Assembly (NCBI RefSeq): GCF_023634845.1
Contig: NZ_JAMLJL010000015.1
Span: forward strand, 38,552 to 102,551
Direction: 5' to 3'
Length of the DNA: 64,000 bases
Source of the DNA: Flavobacterium amniphilum
GTDB lineage: Bacteria > Bacteroidota > Bacteroidia > Flavobacteriales > Flavobacteriaceae
This document shows, piece after piece, positions 1 through 10,466 of this stretch. Within the stretch, counting starts at the first letter, position 1. Each line of letters opens with the position of its first letter. The translations under genes and the position numbers were made by a program. The notes beneath the pieces are model-generated. The model ran no database searches. It was not told where the DNA came from and saw only the letters and a program-made list of their open reading frames with translations.

Positions 1-5
1 ACGTT

Positions 6-2123
6 TTACACACTTACTTTCCTTAAAAAGTCAATTGCCCCTTTGATATTAAAATATTTTTGTTTCATCAAAGCTATTTTATATTTCACAGGCAAATAAA
101 CTCCCCATTTAGATACACTAAACACATCTGAAGTAGTTTCCAATTGATTTGTAATGTTTTTTTCAATTGTTTCAAGACTGTTCTTTATTAATTCTAATTT
201 TGAAAAAAAATCCTCTTTTGATACTTTGATATAAAACACACTCGCATCATCATCTAAACTGCATTTGATTTCTAAAGTATTGAAAAGCAAAAGAAGAGTT
301 CTGTTAATTTTAGTACTTGTAAAAGTATAAAATGCCAGTTCCTTTTCAGACACCAATAGCGGCCTGCTAGTTTCAAAATTTTGAATACTAAAGATTGAGA
401 AATCTTTTCTCATTTGCTCCAACTCATCTCCGGCAGATTGATTTAACTCAGGAAACTCTTCATTATTAAAAAGAATCTGAAACATCTTTTCTCTAATTTT
501 TTGGTGAACAATCCCTCCTCCTCCATTAAATTTAGGCTTCTTACCATCTTTTGCCGGAATAACTTCAATTTTTTTAGCTTTAAAATCTACAAACTGAATC
601 TTCCATATTTTAGCAGCCAAAAGTATATTCTCATCTTCTCTTACTTGGGGAGTATAAGGTATTTCACCAACCTTGTTCCCTGCATTAACAACCTTGAAGT
701 TCTCTTCAACTGTAAATGCACTATAAAAATCTCTACTGTTTACAATTTTTTCCCCTTCAATTCCTACAATGACTTCATCTTGCAATTTCTCAAGAAAATC
801 AATCTCAATCAAATGGTTCAAAATTTCCTCAATATCTACAGCCTCAATATCATTAAATGCGAAATTACTTTTCAACTTCTTGATTAAATCAGAAAGTTTA
901 ATTCCTGAATACCCTTTTGTGATTGATAAAGCCTGATGCAATAAAATATCATACGCTAAATTCATAGACTCTGAAGGCTCAATAAAACCTTCTTTGTAAA
1001 GACCCCAGCATGCCAATGATTGCAACAAACTCCATTGATGCGTTGCATATAAGAACAAACTGCTTTTTGCCCCATCTTGCCTACCACTCCTACCTACACG
1101 TTGTATCAATGATGCAATACTGTTTGTCGCATCAATTTGCACAACTTCATCAACAGAACCGATATCAATGCCCAATTCCAAGGTAGATGTACATGAAATA
1201 CAAAAATTATTTCGTTTATTATTTTTAGCAAAATACTCCACATATTCTCTAACTTCTTTATCAACAGAAGAATGATGGGAGAAATAATTTGAATGACCTT
1301 TTACCCTTTCTGATATTTTTTTCAGTTTAACTGCAAGTTCTTCAGCCCGACCTCTACTATTAGGAAAAATTAGAACTTTGTTATCTTTTGTTTCTATATA
1401 CAAATCTTTTAAAAGATCTAAAGGAAGTTCAGCGCCTTCATTTTTGAAATATCTAAATTCTGTATCAATTTCTTTTGATGTTTTATCTCGAAGAACTTTT
1501 GTTTGTAAAGCATCCCCTGTGAATTTCTTTGCATCTTCATAATCACCAATCGTTGCAGAGAGTCCAATAATTTTAAACTTTGACGAATTTAAATCTTGTA
1601 ATCTTGACAAAATAGATTTCAGCTGAGTACCTCTATCAGACCCAACAAAATAATGAATTTCATCTATTACAACATACTTAAGATTAGAGAACAAATGTTT
1701 AACATTATATGGCTTATTCACAAACATCGCCTCCAATGACTCAGGAGTAATAAGCACAATCCCATTTGGATCTTTGATTATCTTTTCCTTAAGTGTTTTG
1801 TTTGCCTCTCCATGCCATTTGGTAACGGTAACTTCAAGGTACTCACAGAGTTCTTCAATTCTGTAAAACTGATCGTTTATAAGAGCAATTAGAGGTGAAA
1901 TATAAAGTACTTGGACACCCTGTTCACTAAAATCAACCTTTGAGAGAATTGGCAAGAAGGCTGCTTCGGTTTTACCCGAAGCTGTCCTTGAAGCTAAAAT
2001 ATAGTTTTCATTTGTTGAAATGATTCTTTGAATAGCGGCATCCTGAATGGGACGCAATTGTTCCCAACGTTGGTCACGAACATATTTTTTTATAGAATCG
2101 GAAAGTAAATTATATGATGACAT
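6..2123 (-). CDS. sngC: DEAD/DEAH-box (BrxHI-like) helicase, SngC of a Shango-type defence operon
   Basis: A complete 705-residue superfamily 2 helicase. Walker A (TASGKT, about residues 47-52), the DEIH motif II (about 154-157), a SAT motif III and the QRVGRSGR motif VI are all visible. It overlaps the stop of the upstream ATPase gene by one base (TAATG), so the two are translationally coupled. The order BRCT, TerB, ATPase, helicase matches the Shango anti-phage system (TerB protein, ATPase, helicase), and the ATPase/helicase pair also resembles BrxD/BrxHI of BREX. It probably unwinds or translocates on phage DNA; that role is inferred from the family. Confidence 0.85.
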   Translation of the reverse strand: MSSYNLLSDSIKKYVRDQRWEQLRPIQDAAIQRIISTNENYILASRTASGKTEAAFLPILSKVDFSEQGVQVLYISPLIALINDQFYRIEELCEYLEVTVTKWHGEANKTLKEKIIKDPNGIVLITPESLEAMFVNKPYNVKHLFSNLKYVVIDEIHYFVGSDRGTQLKSILSRLQDLNSSKFKIIGLSATIGDYEDAKKFTGDALQTKVLRDKTSKEIDTEFRYFKNEGAELPLDLLKDLYIETKDNKVLIFPNSRGRAEELAVKLKKISERVKGHSNYFSHHSSVDKEVREYVEYFAKNNKRNNFCISCTSTLELGIDIGSVDEVVQIDATNSIASLIQRVGRSGRQDGAKSSLFLYATHQWSLLQSLACWGLYKEGFIEPSESMNLAYDILLHQALSITKGYSGIKLSDLIKKLKSNFAFNDIEAVDIEEILNHLIEIDFLEKLQDEVIVGIEGEKIVNSRDFYSAFTVEENFKVVNAGNKVGEIPYTPQVREDENILLAAKIWKIQFVDFKAKKIEVIPAKDGKKPKFNGGGGIVHQKIREKMFQILFNNEEFPELNQSAGDELEQMRKDFSIFSIQNFETSRPLLVSEKELAFYTFTSTKINRTLLLLFNTLEIKCSLDDDASVFYIKVSKEDFFSKLELIKNSLETIEKNITNQLETTSDVFSVSKWGVYLPVKYKIALMKQKYFNIKGAIDFLRKVSV

Positions 2124-3439
2124 TATAATTCTTCGATGCTATCGATTAATGATAATTCATCTGGTCTTTCATCTGAAATTTCGATTTCACCAAATAGTTT
2201 ATTTTTATCTACAGTTGGGTTCTGTCTTAAAATATTTAGAATATTTAAGAAGTCTCGAATAACTTCACGTGGCGTTAAAAACTCTGAAGCCCCAGGTTTA
2301 TTAAACATTTCTTCCATAAACTGGTGGATGTCATTATCTGAAATATCAATATTTGTTTTGTAGTTAAAATCGAATATGGCTTTAAGCTTTTTCAACAAAA
2401 CAAATATCTCATTATGATCTAAAGGCATTAAACGAATTACGGGTTGAGCAAAATCTCTAATCTCTGAAGTTTCAAATTTATTTGTCTCTAATCTTGATTT
2501 TAAAGCATGATAACTAAAAAGGCCTCTTCTTTCATTTTCTAAAAACTCTCTTGTACCAGCAAAATTGAAAAACAAGTTAGTTACTTTCCCTTGAAAACAA
2601 TCATTATAAATAGTTAAGATCTTCTCATAGTTTTTCTCTCTCATTACAGAAGTAGAAATTTTATACAAATTTATTGCTTCATCTAAATTGACCATAAAAC
2701 CACTATATCCCATACTGACAAATAACTTACAGAAATTTTTAAGCATATCATAATAATTCAAATCATTAATGATTTCCCTTACTCCTAAGTCTTGTTTTGC
2801 TTCAGTTTTAGTTCGATATTCTCCTTTAAGCCATTTTAGAGCATTTCTTCTTAGCTGTTCATCATCTTTTATATACCCTTCATAATACTTCATAATCACA
2901 GTACCAAAATCAAATCCACCAACTTCGGTAATTTCATTAATGGTTTGCATTATATTTTTCTGGATGAGAGGTAAGTATTGCTCTTCTCGAATTTCAGTAA
3001 ATGAAATATTGTTTTCTTCTGAAGTTTTAATTATTATCTGCTCTATCCATTTTTCAAGCAATGTTGGCAAAGCTCCCCCTTCCGGTTTTGTTTGAATTGC
3101 GATATTGTCCATAATAGCTGAGTAAAGCATAACACCTTTACCATCGTTTGAGTACAACCTATTATCGGGAGTAAAATCAGCGTTAGTAACCACAAATTTT
3201 TGCTTTAAAGCAACTGTATTTAGCAAATGAAGCATAAACGATTTTCCTGAACCAAAATCTCCAATCCAAAATTTTGCCATACTATGACCATTCTTCACAT
3301 CTTCTAAGGCAGTCACAAATGCCTCAATCTCTTCGGATCTCCCAACAGTTATATGCTGAACTCCAATTTTAGGAACAACTCCTCCGATTAATGAATTTAT
3401 AATTGCAGTAGCTTCTTTTGGTTTAATATTATCTATCAT
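2123..3439 (-). CDS. sngB: BREX BrxD-like (DUF2791) P-loop ATPase, SngB
   Basis: A 438-residue P-loop ATPase with Walker A GDFGSGKS (about residues 60-67) and a Walker B region GFMVNLDEA (about 250). The N-terminal pattern, an IGGVVPKIGVQHITVGR stretch before the Walker A, is typical of the DUF2791/BrxD ATP-binding family. The gene overlaps the TerB gene upstream and the helicase downstream by one base each (TAATG), which indicates one polycistronic mRNA and fixed stoichiometry. In BREX and Shango loci such ATPases partner the helicase. The exact biochemical role is unknown. Confidence 0.85.
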   Translation of the reverse strand: MIDNIKPKEATAIINSLIGGVVPKIGVQHITVGRSEEIEAFVTALEDVKNGHSMAKFWIGDFGSGKSFMLHLLNTVALKQKFVVTNADFTPDNRLYSNDGKGVMLYSAIMDNIAIQTKPEGGALPTLLEKWIEQIIIKTSEENNISFTEIREEQYLPLIQKNIMQTINEITEVGGFDFGTVIMKYYEGYIKDDEQLRRNALKWLKGEYRTKTEAKQDLGVREIINDLNYYDMLKNFCKLFVSMGYSGFMVNLDEAINLYKISTSVMREKNYEKILTIYNDCFQGKVTNLFFNFAGTREFLENERRGLFSYHALKSRLETNKFETSEIRDFAQPVIRLMPLDHNEIFVLLKKLKAIFDFNYKTNIDISDNDIHQFMEEMFNKPGASEFLTPREVIRDFLNILNILRQNPTVDKNKLFGEIEISDERPDELSLIDSIEEL

Positions 3440-5385
3440 TATGCTAAAAGTTTTTGGTAGTAATTATTATCAATAGTGTAGTAATCTTCATCTTCTTCAA
3501 TCAGAACGTCATCAAGGATTTCATAACACATTTCGTTTATGCTCTCAATCAACTGATTTTTAAATGCTCCTTTTGATTTGGCAAAATCTTCAAATTCGCT
3601 TTGCAACATTGAAAAATTATTTTTGACAAAAATTTCCAATGCAGATGTATGTATAGGTTTAAAAGGAAAATCATTTAAATATATTGAGATTGAAGCTTGT
3701 TCATTATTTTGAACAACCTTAATTTCAATCTCCTCATTAATCATTTCTGCTTTATTTTCTACTACTTCATTTTCATCTTGAAGATATTCATTTAAAAGCT
3801 CTACAGTTCCCGAATGTTGTTCCTGAACTTCTTTGATTAATGTCTTATCCAGTTGAATCTTTTTACGTTTTACAGCATATACTTGAGATACTGAACTAAG
3901 CGCTTTTTCAAAGTCTTTATTTTCGATATAAGCAGAGACAATATTTTCAAAAGATTCGATTTGTTCGCTGTTTTTAAAAAGACTCTTTTGTATTGTTTTT
4001 GTAAGTTGCTTATTATCGAAAGTAGCTGATTTTAAATCGTGGTATAGATAATGCAAATAAAGTGTAAGTGCTGATTCTTTATCGTACTTCGAGATAAACT
4101 TAGATGCTTCAAAAAAGACATTTTCTACCGAAGGATTTTCTTTATTTAAGGCACCTAATTCAATAACTTTCTGAACAAATTTACTCGGAGAGCTATTATA
4201 CTCAGATGTCATTTGTTCAAATTTAATTTTCCACCGAGTAGTATTCAAACTATTCAACACTATCTCTGTTGTTTCATCAGGTAGAGCAATTCCAGAGATT
4301 AGTTCTGAATGAATTTCTGAAACCTTATTTAATATTTTCGTTTCAAATTCCGCTCTTGCTTCGGGAGTTGTTATATAAAGATCAATTTTTATTTTTCTTT
4401 TATGACCATATAATTCGCGGATAGTATTTTCACAATATTTAAAAATATTTGTATACAGCTCATTTTCACAAGTTTTCATTCCATAGTTATAGTTATTACT
4501 CCCTTTTCTAAATCTATAGTGTTTTCTAACTATCACATCTGCAATTTCTTCGAACTCATTTTCAATTGTAGTATCGTCTTCTGAATATGTTTGTGAAATT
4601 CTTTTGATAGTTTGCAGATACAGCTTAATGACCTCAATACAGCAATACTCAATAGATACAAAATTATTGGTTGAAAACCAGATTTTATCAAGAATACCTG
4701 TTTCTTCTTTGACAAGATCGAGTTTCTTCTTGTACTTATTTCGCCATTCAAAAGTGGAATAAGAAACCTGACTATATTGATAGTCATAATGGTCTTCTCT
4801 TAACCTGGCTACACCTTCTGTATCTCCCACTTCTTGCATTTTTTTTATTAAAAAATTTACTCCATATGTTTTCGTCTTAGGATAATGATTCCCTAAAATT
4901 TCAACAAAAGATTCGAGTTGTGTAACATTTTTATGCTTATCAAATTCGTTTAACAAATCAAACAATAAAATAAAGGCATAGTTTGTATTTCCCTCAAGCT
5001 CTAAATATTCACCTTTTAGAAAACTGTCTTTAAAATACTGGTAAAATTTCTTCTGTTGAGCAGTAGCATAATTAATCTCTGAATACGAGTAAACATAAGC
5101 ATGTGACCAATAAGGAACTTTTGAATTTAAACCATAATCAGGTTCTATTATAGTGGACTGTGAACCAACATCAATTATAGAATCATCTTTACTTTCAACT
5201 TTTAAAACCGGTTCTGTTTCTATTTTGATACTATTTTTTAGATTATTTTCAACTAATATTGATGTCACTTTTATTTGCTGCTTTTTTGCAGGATCATAGT
5301 AATTTTTCTTAGGAGGTGGCGATGGCTTTTTCTTTCCAATTGAACCCAGAAAAATTATTATTCCAATAATAATTAATATTGTCAT
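3439..5385 (-). CDS. sngA: TerB_N-TerB_C protein with N-terminal membrane anchor, SngA
   Basis: A 648-residue protein. Residues 3-15 form a short, strongly hydrophobic segment followed by lysines and prolines, so it is probably tethered to the inner membrane facing the cytoplasm. Residues about 85-190 carry the TerB_N signature (PYWSHAYVYSYSEINYA and a following LEGNTNYAFILLFDLL). The last 75 residues (TSALEIF... to the C-terminus, with ILDDVLIEEDED) fit TerB_C. TerB-domain proteins with an ATPase and helicase define Shango. The stop overlaps the ATPase start, and the upstream BRCT gene lies only 6 bp away. Confidence 0.85.
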   Translation of the reverse strand: MTILIIIGIIIFLGSIGKKKPSPPPKKNYYDPAKKQQIKVTSILVENNLKNSIKIETEPVLKVESKDDSIIDVGSQSTIIEPDYGLNSKVPYWSHAYVYSYSEINYATAQQKKFYQYFKDSFLKGEYLELEGNTNYAFILLFDLLNEFDKHKNVTQLESFVEILGNHYPKTKTYGVNFLIKKMQEVGDTEGVARLREDHYDYQYSQVSYSTFEWRNKYKKKLDLVKEETGILDKIWFSTNNFVSIEYCCIEVIKLYLQTIKRISQTYSEDDTTIENEFEEIADVIVRKHYRFRKGSNNYNYGMKTCENELYTNIFKYCENTIRELYGHKRKIKIDLYITTPEARAEFETKILNKVSEIHSELISGIALPDETTEIVLNSLNTTRWKIKFEQMTSEYNSSPSKFVQKVIELGALNKENPSVENVFFEASKFISKYDKESALTLYLHYLYHDLKSATFDNKQLTKTIQKSLFKNSEQIESFENIVSAYIENKDFEKALSSVSQVYAVKRKKIQLDKTLIKEVQEQHSGTVELLNEYLQDENEVVENKAEMINEEIEIKVVQNNEQASISIYLNDFPFKPIHTSALEIFVKNNFSMLQSEFEDFAKSKGAFKNQLIESINEMCYEILDDVLIEEDEDYYTIDNNYYQKLLA

Positions 5386-5391
5386 TATAAA

Positions 5392-6294
5392 CTAAATTAA
5401 ATCATCAATAATATCAGAAAAATCAAACTCATGGATGAGTGTAATAGTGTGACCTTCTTTTCTAAGATTAATTGCCTTTTCTACTTTCCTCCCATAACAG
5501 GAAAAAGCCCAAGCTGGGTTACCATTATCACCAACAATTAAATAGTCTGTCTTTTTACTAACACTTTCTGTAGGGATTCCTCCCAATTTTTGAATTTGCT
5601 TTTGTAATGTTTCTCTATTCCCTCTTTTTAATACACCTGTAATGCAAAATGTTTTTCCTGAGAATTCAATATTTGGTTCGCTAGTACAATGTCCTGTGAT
5701 ACTTATATCTGCTGTTTCTTCTTTGATTTGTTCTTGCAACTTCGAATCTTGCAATTGTACAAATTGACTAAAATAAGCTTTTAAAACAATCCGCTCTTCT
5801 TCTTCAATTTTACCATCAGAAACAATCGAAAGTATCAAACTCCTTATTTCATCATAAGGATAGTAGGTGTTCAAATGTTCGTTTTCAGATAACCATTTAT
5901 TCAAATCCAATATTTCTTTATCAGTAATTATTCCATCTGAAAGTATTCCATGACAAAGTCCTTGCAGTGTCTGAAGGTCTGTCGTAACAGCATTGTAATA
6001 ATAGCTATCACTCTCATACTTCTGACACAGCCAAAATAAATCTTCAATTGTTTCTATTGGCGGAATTTTGTTAGAAATTGTTTCCTCAATTATTGTCATA
6101 AATTCGTTAAAAGGATTTCTTTTAATCAAATCCTTGTGAGCGACGACCCATTGTTTGAGTTCGTTAATTTCTCTTTCATTTACCTCATTATCTAAATTAA
6201 TTCCCAAAAGAACACCTTTAAGAGAACTGATTGCTTTATCTGCTTGGGATTTTGAAGTGTAAATTTTCAGCAATTCTTGGTCAATATCACTCAT
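5392..6294 (-). CDS. TerB-like helical protein with C-terminal BRCT domain
   Basis: A 300-residue protein. Residues about 1-190 are helical, with two repeats containing acidic DG(K/I)I.(E/D)(E/K)E turns (ILSDGIITDKEILDL, IVSDGKIEEEERIVL) that resemble TerB-like metal-binding helices. Residues about 210-295 form a BRCT domain of the NAD-ligase type (SGKTFCITG, QIQKLGGIPTESVSKKTDYLIVG). It is the first gene of the four-gene minus-strand operon. A BRCT protein is not part of the three-gene Shango set I know. BRCT domains bind DNA ends or partner proteins, so it may act as a DNA-end sensor. Confidence 0.75.
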   Translation of the reverse strand: MSDIDQELLKIYTSKSQADKAISSLKGVLLGINLDNEVNEREINELKQWVVAHKDLIKRNPFNEFMTIIEETISNKIPPIETIEDLFWLCQKYESDSYYYNAVTTDLQTLQGLCHGILSDGIITDKEILDLNKWLSENEHLNTYYPYDEIRSLILSIVSDGKIEEEERIVLKAYFSQFVQLQDSKLQEQIKEETADISITGHCTSEPNIEFSGKTFCITGVLKRGNRETLQKQIQKLGGIPTESVSKKTDYLIVGDNGNPAWAFSCYGRKVEKAINLRKEGHTITLIHEFDFSDIIDDLI

Positions 6295-6721
6295 AATTAT
6301 ATATTTTTTTTGCTCATTTATAAATTAATTTAAGAATATCTATCAACTATATAGTCAAAAAACAAATCAATGTCTGTCAAATTGATGTTGTCACAATAAT
6401 CAGACGTCAGACAAAACTTTATACTAGCATTAACTAATTTAATTAAAAATAACAATTTACTCTATTATAAAGCAAATATTAGTCATTATTATGCGATGTC
6501 ATTATGGGAAACCTCATTTCTGAAATAACTTCCAAAAATACCAATAACATCAAGCATCTAAGTACGTATTTATACTGAATTTATGACTCTTATAAGAAGA
6601 AAAAGACTTTAACTATTCTCTCTTTTGTATATTTACTTTTAGAAGATGCGAAACTGAATCTAAGTTTTAATTAAAAACACAACGTTGCTGAAATTATCTT
6701 AAACAAGAACCAAAAACATAC
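6295..6721. promoter_or_regulatory. divergent intergenic region between the Shango-type operon and the SF1 helicase gene
   Basis: These 427 very AT-rich bases separate two divergently transcribed defence units and must hold a promoter for each. I see no open reading frame of note, no tRNA and no strong terminator. A short inverted pair, gtctgtcaaattgatg and cagacgtcagac, lies near 6375-6415 and could be an operator, but this is weak. Confidence 0.4.
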
Positions 6722-9703
6722 ATGGAATATAAAAAATGGATAACCTATTGGAAAAAAAGTTTATCTGATTCACTCAAAGCAGATATCGATATTGATAAAT
6801 TAAAACATTTTGAAATGGAGAATTTTGAAATAGAAAATGATTTCATTTTTGAACTTCAAAAAATTAACGAGCTTATCGACTTTGAAGAAACTAGGATTAA
6901 TAAGAAGAAAGGTATTATAAATAAGCAAAGTGAAAATTGGGTAGTGTTAAATGAAGTTGAAATAGTCATTGCTCCAATAAAAATTAAACCTACTACAGAA
7001 AATTTAGTTTTTTTAAAAGACCCAAAACCCAAATATCCATTTTGGTTTTTCGCCAAACTAGATAGAAATGGTAAACTAAGAATCCCCGAAGAAACTTTCC
7101 CAGTTTTTCAAAGAAAATATTTAGAGCCTCTTGCAGATGAAAGGACGGAGTTCATTTTCAGTTCCGTAGAAAAAATAGATTTGGCTACAGCTATTGGAAA
7201 GGAAGAATTTGATAATTATGCTCATTACATCAAATACCTAAAAAAAGTATTTAAGTTTTCCATTGACCAAGATATTGAAGAATATTTCACACAAGGTTAT
7301 GAAACCATAAGCAATGCCATTATCTTACTTCCTGATGAAGAAATGAACGCTGCTATTGGAATAATTCAACTTTATGAAAAAATTCTTAAAGAAAAAGAAA
7401 TTCCCAAATTACTAAAGTCATTCATTACCTTAAAAAACGGGGATGTCAAAACTCCAGTTGCTGTATCTGATTTAATAATCCCGAACTCATTACATCTTGG
7501 ACAGATGGGATTTGATTTCCCTTTATCAATCTCTCAAAGAAAAAGTCTCTATACCCACTTAGAATCAAACGAAAAAGTTTTTGCAGTGAATGGCCCTCCG
7601 GGAACAGGAAAAACCACATTACTACAAAGCTTAGTGGGAAACAAATTTGTTGAAAGTGCTATAATTGGACTCAACGCTCCTGTCATTCTTGCCTGCTCTA
7701 CAAATAATCAAGCAGTAACTAACATAATAGACAGCTTCTCTAAGTCAAATACAAAAAAAGGGAAATTGCAAGGACGATGGATACCTGAAATAGATGGTTA
7801 TGCCACTTATTTGCCTGCAAATGGTAAAACAGAAGCCGAATTAAAAGGAATTAACTACAAAAAACAAAACGAAGAAGGATTATTCTCTAAAATAGAGAGG
7901 CAAGACTTCTTACAAAAAGCAAAAATATTTTTCTCAGAAAAAGCACAAGCCTACCATGGGGTAACCTCTTTTAGTATAAAAGAAACTACTAAAAAACTAC
8001 AAAATGAAATTATTCAGATACAATCAATTCTCAAAGAAGCTTCTACGATCTGGAATGAATACATGAAAGCTGAAAAAGTCTTTTCAACAGATTATTTAAT
8101 TTCAAATTCTGAGATTGAAAAATACTATAAAGACTCTATTTTAAATGAAAACAGCTTCAAAGTTGATATCGAAAATTTAAAAAGCATTGAAGAAAGAATT
8201 ATTAATTATTTCAACAAGGAGCCATTCTTTAGAAAATTATTATGTTTTTTGGGTTTAAAATCAGCTTTGAACAATAGAGCATCTGAAATTAAAATAATTA
8301 TAAGAGATTCTTTAATCGAAGTAATCAATGGATTTATTTTTACAAAAAGCAGTATTCTTGAAAAAGTAGATGCCAAAATAAAAATGGCAGAAACCATAAC
8401 AGATAAAATTGAGAATTGGAAAAATTGGAAGAATCAAAATGCCATATATGGTAATCCACCAAGAACTGAAGAAGATTATTGGGAATTTGAATTATTAAAA
8501 ATTAGAAATGACTCAGAGCCCAATTGTTTTTATGACGAATTAGATATTTCCTTTAGACATAAAGCATTTCAAATAGCATTACATTATTGGGAAGGGAGAT
8601 ATTTAATGCAACTCGAAAGCGATTTATCAGATGACAATTTCACTAAAAAAGGATTGGATGCTGTAAAAAACAGATGGCGAAGACAGGCAATGATCACTCC
8701 TTGCTTTGTAAGCACATTTTATATGGCTCCTAAATTTTTCAGTTCATTTAGATTTTTTAAAAAAGGTGAAGATGGAAAAAATATTTTTGACACTCCTCCG
8801 CTTTTTGACTTTATAGATCTGTTAATTGTAGATGAGGCTGGGCAAGTTTCACCTGAAGTTGGAATTGCCACATTTGCACTTGCTAAGCAAGCTGTTATAG
8901 TTGGTGACGTAAAACAAATCGAACCAGTTTGGAACATCACAAATAAAATTGACGTTGGAAATCTAAAAAAATGTGAATTAATAAAAAGTTATGACGACCT
9001 GATTTATGAAAAAGAATTTGACCCGAAAGGATTTCTCTCATCAACAGGGAGTATCATGAAAATGGCTCAAAATGCATGCAACTTTAAGGAAAAAGAAATA
9101 AAAGAAAAAGGAGTTCTTTTGGTAGAACACAGAAGATGTTATAATGAAATTATTAATTACTGTAACGTTTTAGCGTATAATGGACAACTCATTCCGCTTA
9201 AAGGAAACGCTCCAAAAGATTTGCTTTTTCCGCCTATGTACTGTATTCATATTGAAGGAAACTCAACCACCATAAATACGAGTAGATATAATCAAAATGA
9301 GGTTGATGCAATTGTAAATTGGCTTTCAATAAATCGACAATCAATTGAAGAAAAATACGGAAAACTTGAAAAAGCAATAGGTATAATAACTCCTTTTACG
9401 GGTCAGAAAAACAGCTTAAAGTACGCTTTGAAAAATGCAGGATTTGACATTGACATCCTAAAAATTGGTACTGTACATGCCTTACAAGGAGCTGAAAGAC
9501 CGATTGTTTTATTTTCAATGGTTTATGGTGACGGTGACTCAGGCACATTATTTTTTGACAGAGACAATAAACCAAACATGTTAAATGTCGCTGTTTCCAG
9601 GGCAAAAGACAACTTTATAGTATTCGCTAACACACGAATTTTAGATAAAAAAGCTAAAACACCATCAGGTATATTAGCCAACCATTTAGTATATGAAAAG
9701 TAA
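6722..9703 (+). CDS. large SF1 (UPF1/DNA2-like, AAA_11/AAA_12) helicase
   Basis: A 993-residue superfamily 1 helicase. Walker A GPPGTGKT is at residues 291-298. Motif II DEAG lies near 704, the HRR motif near 803, then GIITPFTGQ, GTVHALQGAERP and the C-terminal AVSRAK motif VI. The first 270 residues and the long helical insertion between motifs I and II are not recognised. This architecture is common in defence islands, often beside a nuclease. A DUF3800 gene starts 40 bp downstream on the same strand, so they are likely co-transcribed. Confidence 0.85.
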   Translation: MEYKKWITYWKKSLSDSLKADIDIDKLKHFEMENFEIENDFIFELQKINELIDFEETRINKKKGIINKQSENWVVLNEVEIVIAPIKIKPTTENLVFLKDPKPKYPFWFFAKLDRNGKLRIPEETFPVFQRKYLEPLADERTEFIFSSVEKIDLATAIGKEEFDNYAHYIKYLKKVFKFSIDQDIEEYFTQGYETISNAIILLPDEEMNAAIGIIQLYEKILKEKEIPKLLKSFITLKNGDVKTPVAVSDLIIPNSLHLGQMGFDFPLSISQRKSLYTHLESNEKVFAVNGPPGTGKTTLLQSLVGNKFVESAIIGLNAPVILACSTNNQAVTNIIDSFSKSNTKKGKLQGRWIPEIDGYATYLPANGKTEAELKGINYKKQNEEGLFSKIERQDFLQKAKIFFSEKAQAYHGVTSFSIKETTKKLQNEIIQIQSILKEASTIWNEYMKAEKVFSTDYLISNSEIEKYYKDSILNENSFKVDIENLKSIEERIINYFNKEPFFRKLLCFLGLKSALNNRASEIKIIIRDSLIEVINGFIFTKSSILEKVDAKIKMAETITDKIENWKNWKNQNAIYGNPPRTEEDYWEFELLKIRNDSEPNCFYDELDISFRHKAFQIALHYWEGRYLMQLESDLSDDNFTKKGLDAVKNRWRRQAMITPCFVSTFYMAPKFFSSFRFFKKGEDGKNIFDTPPLFDFIDLLIVDEAGQVSPEVGIATFALAKQAVIVGDVKQIEPVWNITNKIDVGNLKKCELIKSYDDLIYEKEFDPKGFLSSTGSIMKMAQNACNFKEKEIKEKGVLLVEHRRCYNEIINYCNVLAYNGQLIPLKGNAPKDLLFPPMYCIHIEGNSTTINTSRYNQNEVDAIVNWLSINRQSIEEKYGKLEKAIGIITPFTGQKNSLKYALKNAGFDIDILKIGTVHALQGAERPIVLFSMVYGDGDSGTLFFDRDNKPNMLNVAVSRAKDNFIVFANTRILDKKAKTPSGILANHLVYEK

Positions 9704-9743
9704 AATATATTTACATGATAAAAAACCTTGTTAAGTCAGATTT

Positions 9744-10466
9744 ATGAAAAAGACAAATTACTTTTATATAGATGAAACAGGAAGCATTAGTAATAATGCT
9801 CCTTTTTTTATTCATGGATGCATAAAGACCGATTCACCTAATGTAATTACTGATAGTCTTATAAAATTAAAAAACGACTTAACAAGTTCTCTTTATTATG
9901 AAAATTTCAAAGATTCTATTCTAAAAAAGGGGTTCCACGCAACTGCTAATAATATGGACATACGAACAGAATTCTACAAACTACTTCCATTATTAGATTA
10001 TCGCGCTTATTTTGTAATTACAAAAAAGGATTCGCCTTTTTTTAAACAAATAATGAAACAAGGTGACGAATCTGATTTTTTCGAATTTTCTCTAAGCAAA
10101 CTTTTACATGACAGAATAATATCAAACAGAGATGCTAAAAATATATTTTACTTTGAAACTATTCAATTAACCAAGAGAAATCTCAATACTGTTTTACAAT
10201 CATTTTTCAGCAAATACCCTGATTATGATATTGAATTTAATATTGTAGGAAAAGAAGAAGAAAATCTTGCAGTAGTTGATTACTTAAATTTCATTTTTGA
10301 TCATATATTTACTCCCGATAAATTATTCCCTACAATGGAAGGAAATTTTGATAGAGTAGCCGGAAAAATAGCAATCATCAAAATACTCCATACTAACACA
10401 TATTTAAGCCGTAAAAAGCCACTCGATTTTCAAATAAATTTAAAAAACATTAAAGATAAATACTAG
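9744..10466 (+). CDS. DUF3800-family protein (RNase H-like fold, probable nuclease/effector)
   Basis: A 240-residue protein with the DUF3800 hallmark YIDETG at residues 8-13, KKGFHATANN near 71-80 and further acidic residues (YFETIQL; NLAVVDYLNFIFDH). The family is thought to share the RNase H fold. DUF3800 proteins occur in mobile and defence loci, and I recall them as accessory genes of some retron types. The next gene is a retron-type reverse transcriptase, and the stop codon falls inside the stem of the hairpin upstream of that gene. It could serve the helicase, the retron, or both. Confidence 0.75.
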   Translation: MKKTNYFYIDETGSISNNAPFFIHGCIKTDSPNVITDSLIKLKNDLTSSLYYENFKDSILKKGFHATANNMDIRTEFYKLLPLLDYRAYFVITKKDSPFFKQIMKQGDESDFFEFSLSKLLHDRIISNRDAKNIFYFETIQLTKRNLNTVLQSFFSKYPDYDIEFNIVGKEEENLAVVDYLNFIFDHIFTPDKLFPTMEGNFDRVAGKIAIIKILHTNTYLSRKKPLDFQINLKNIKDKY

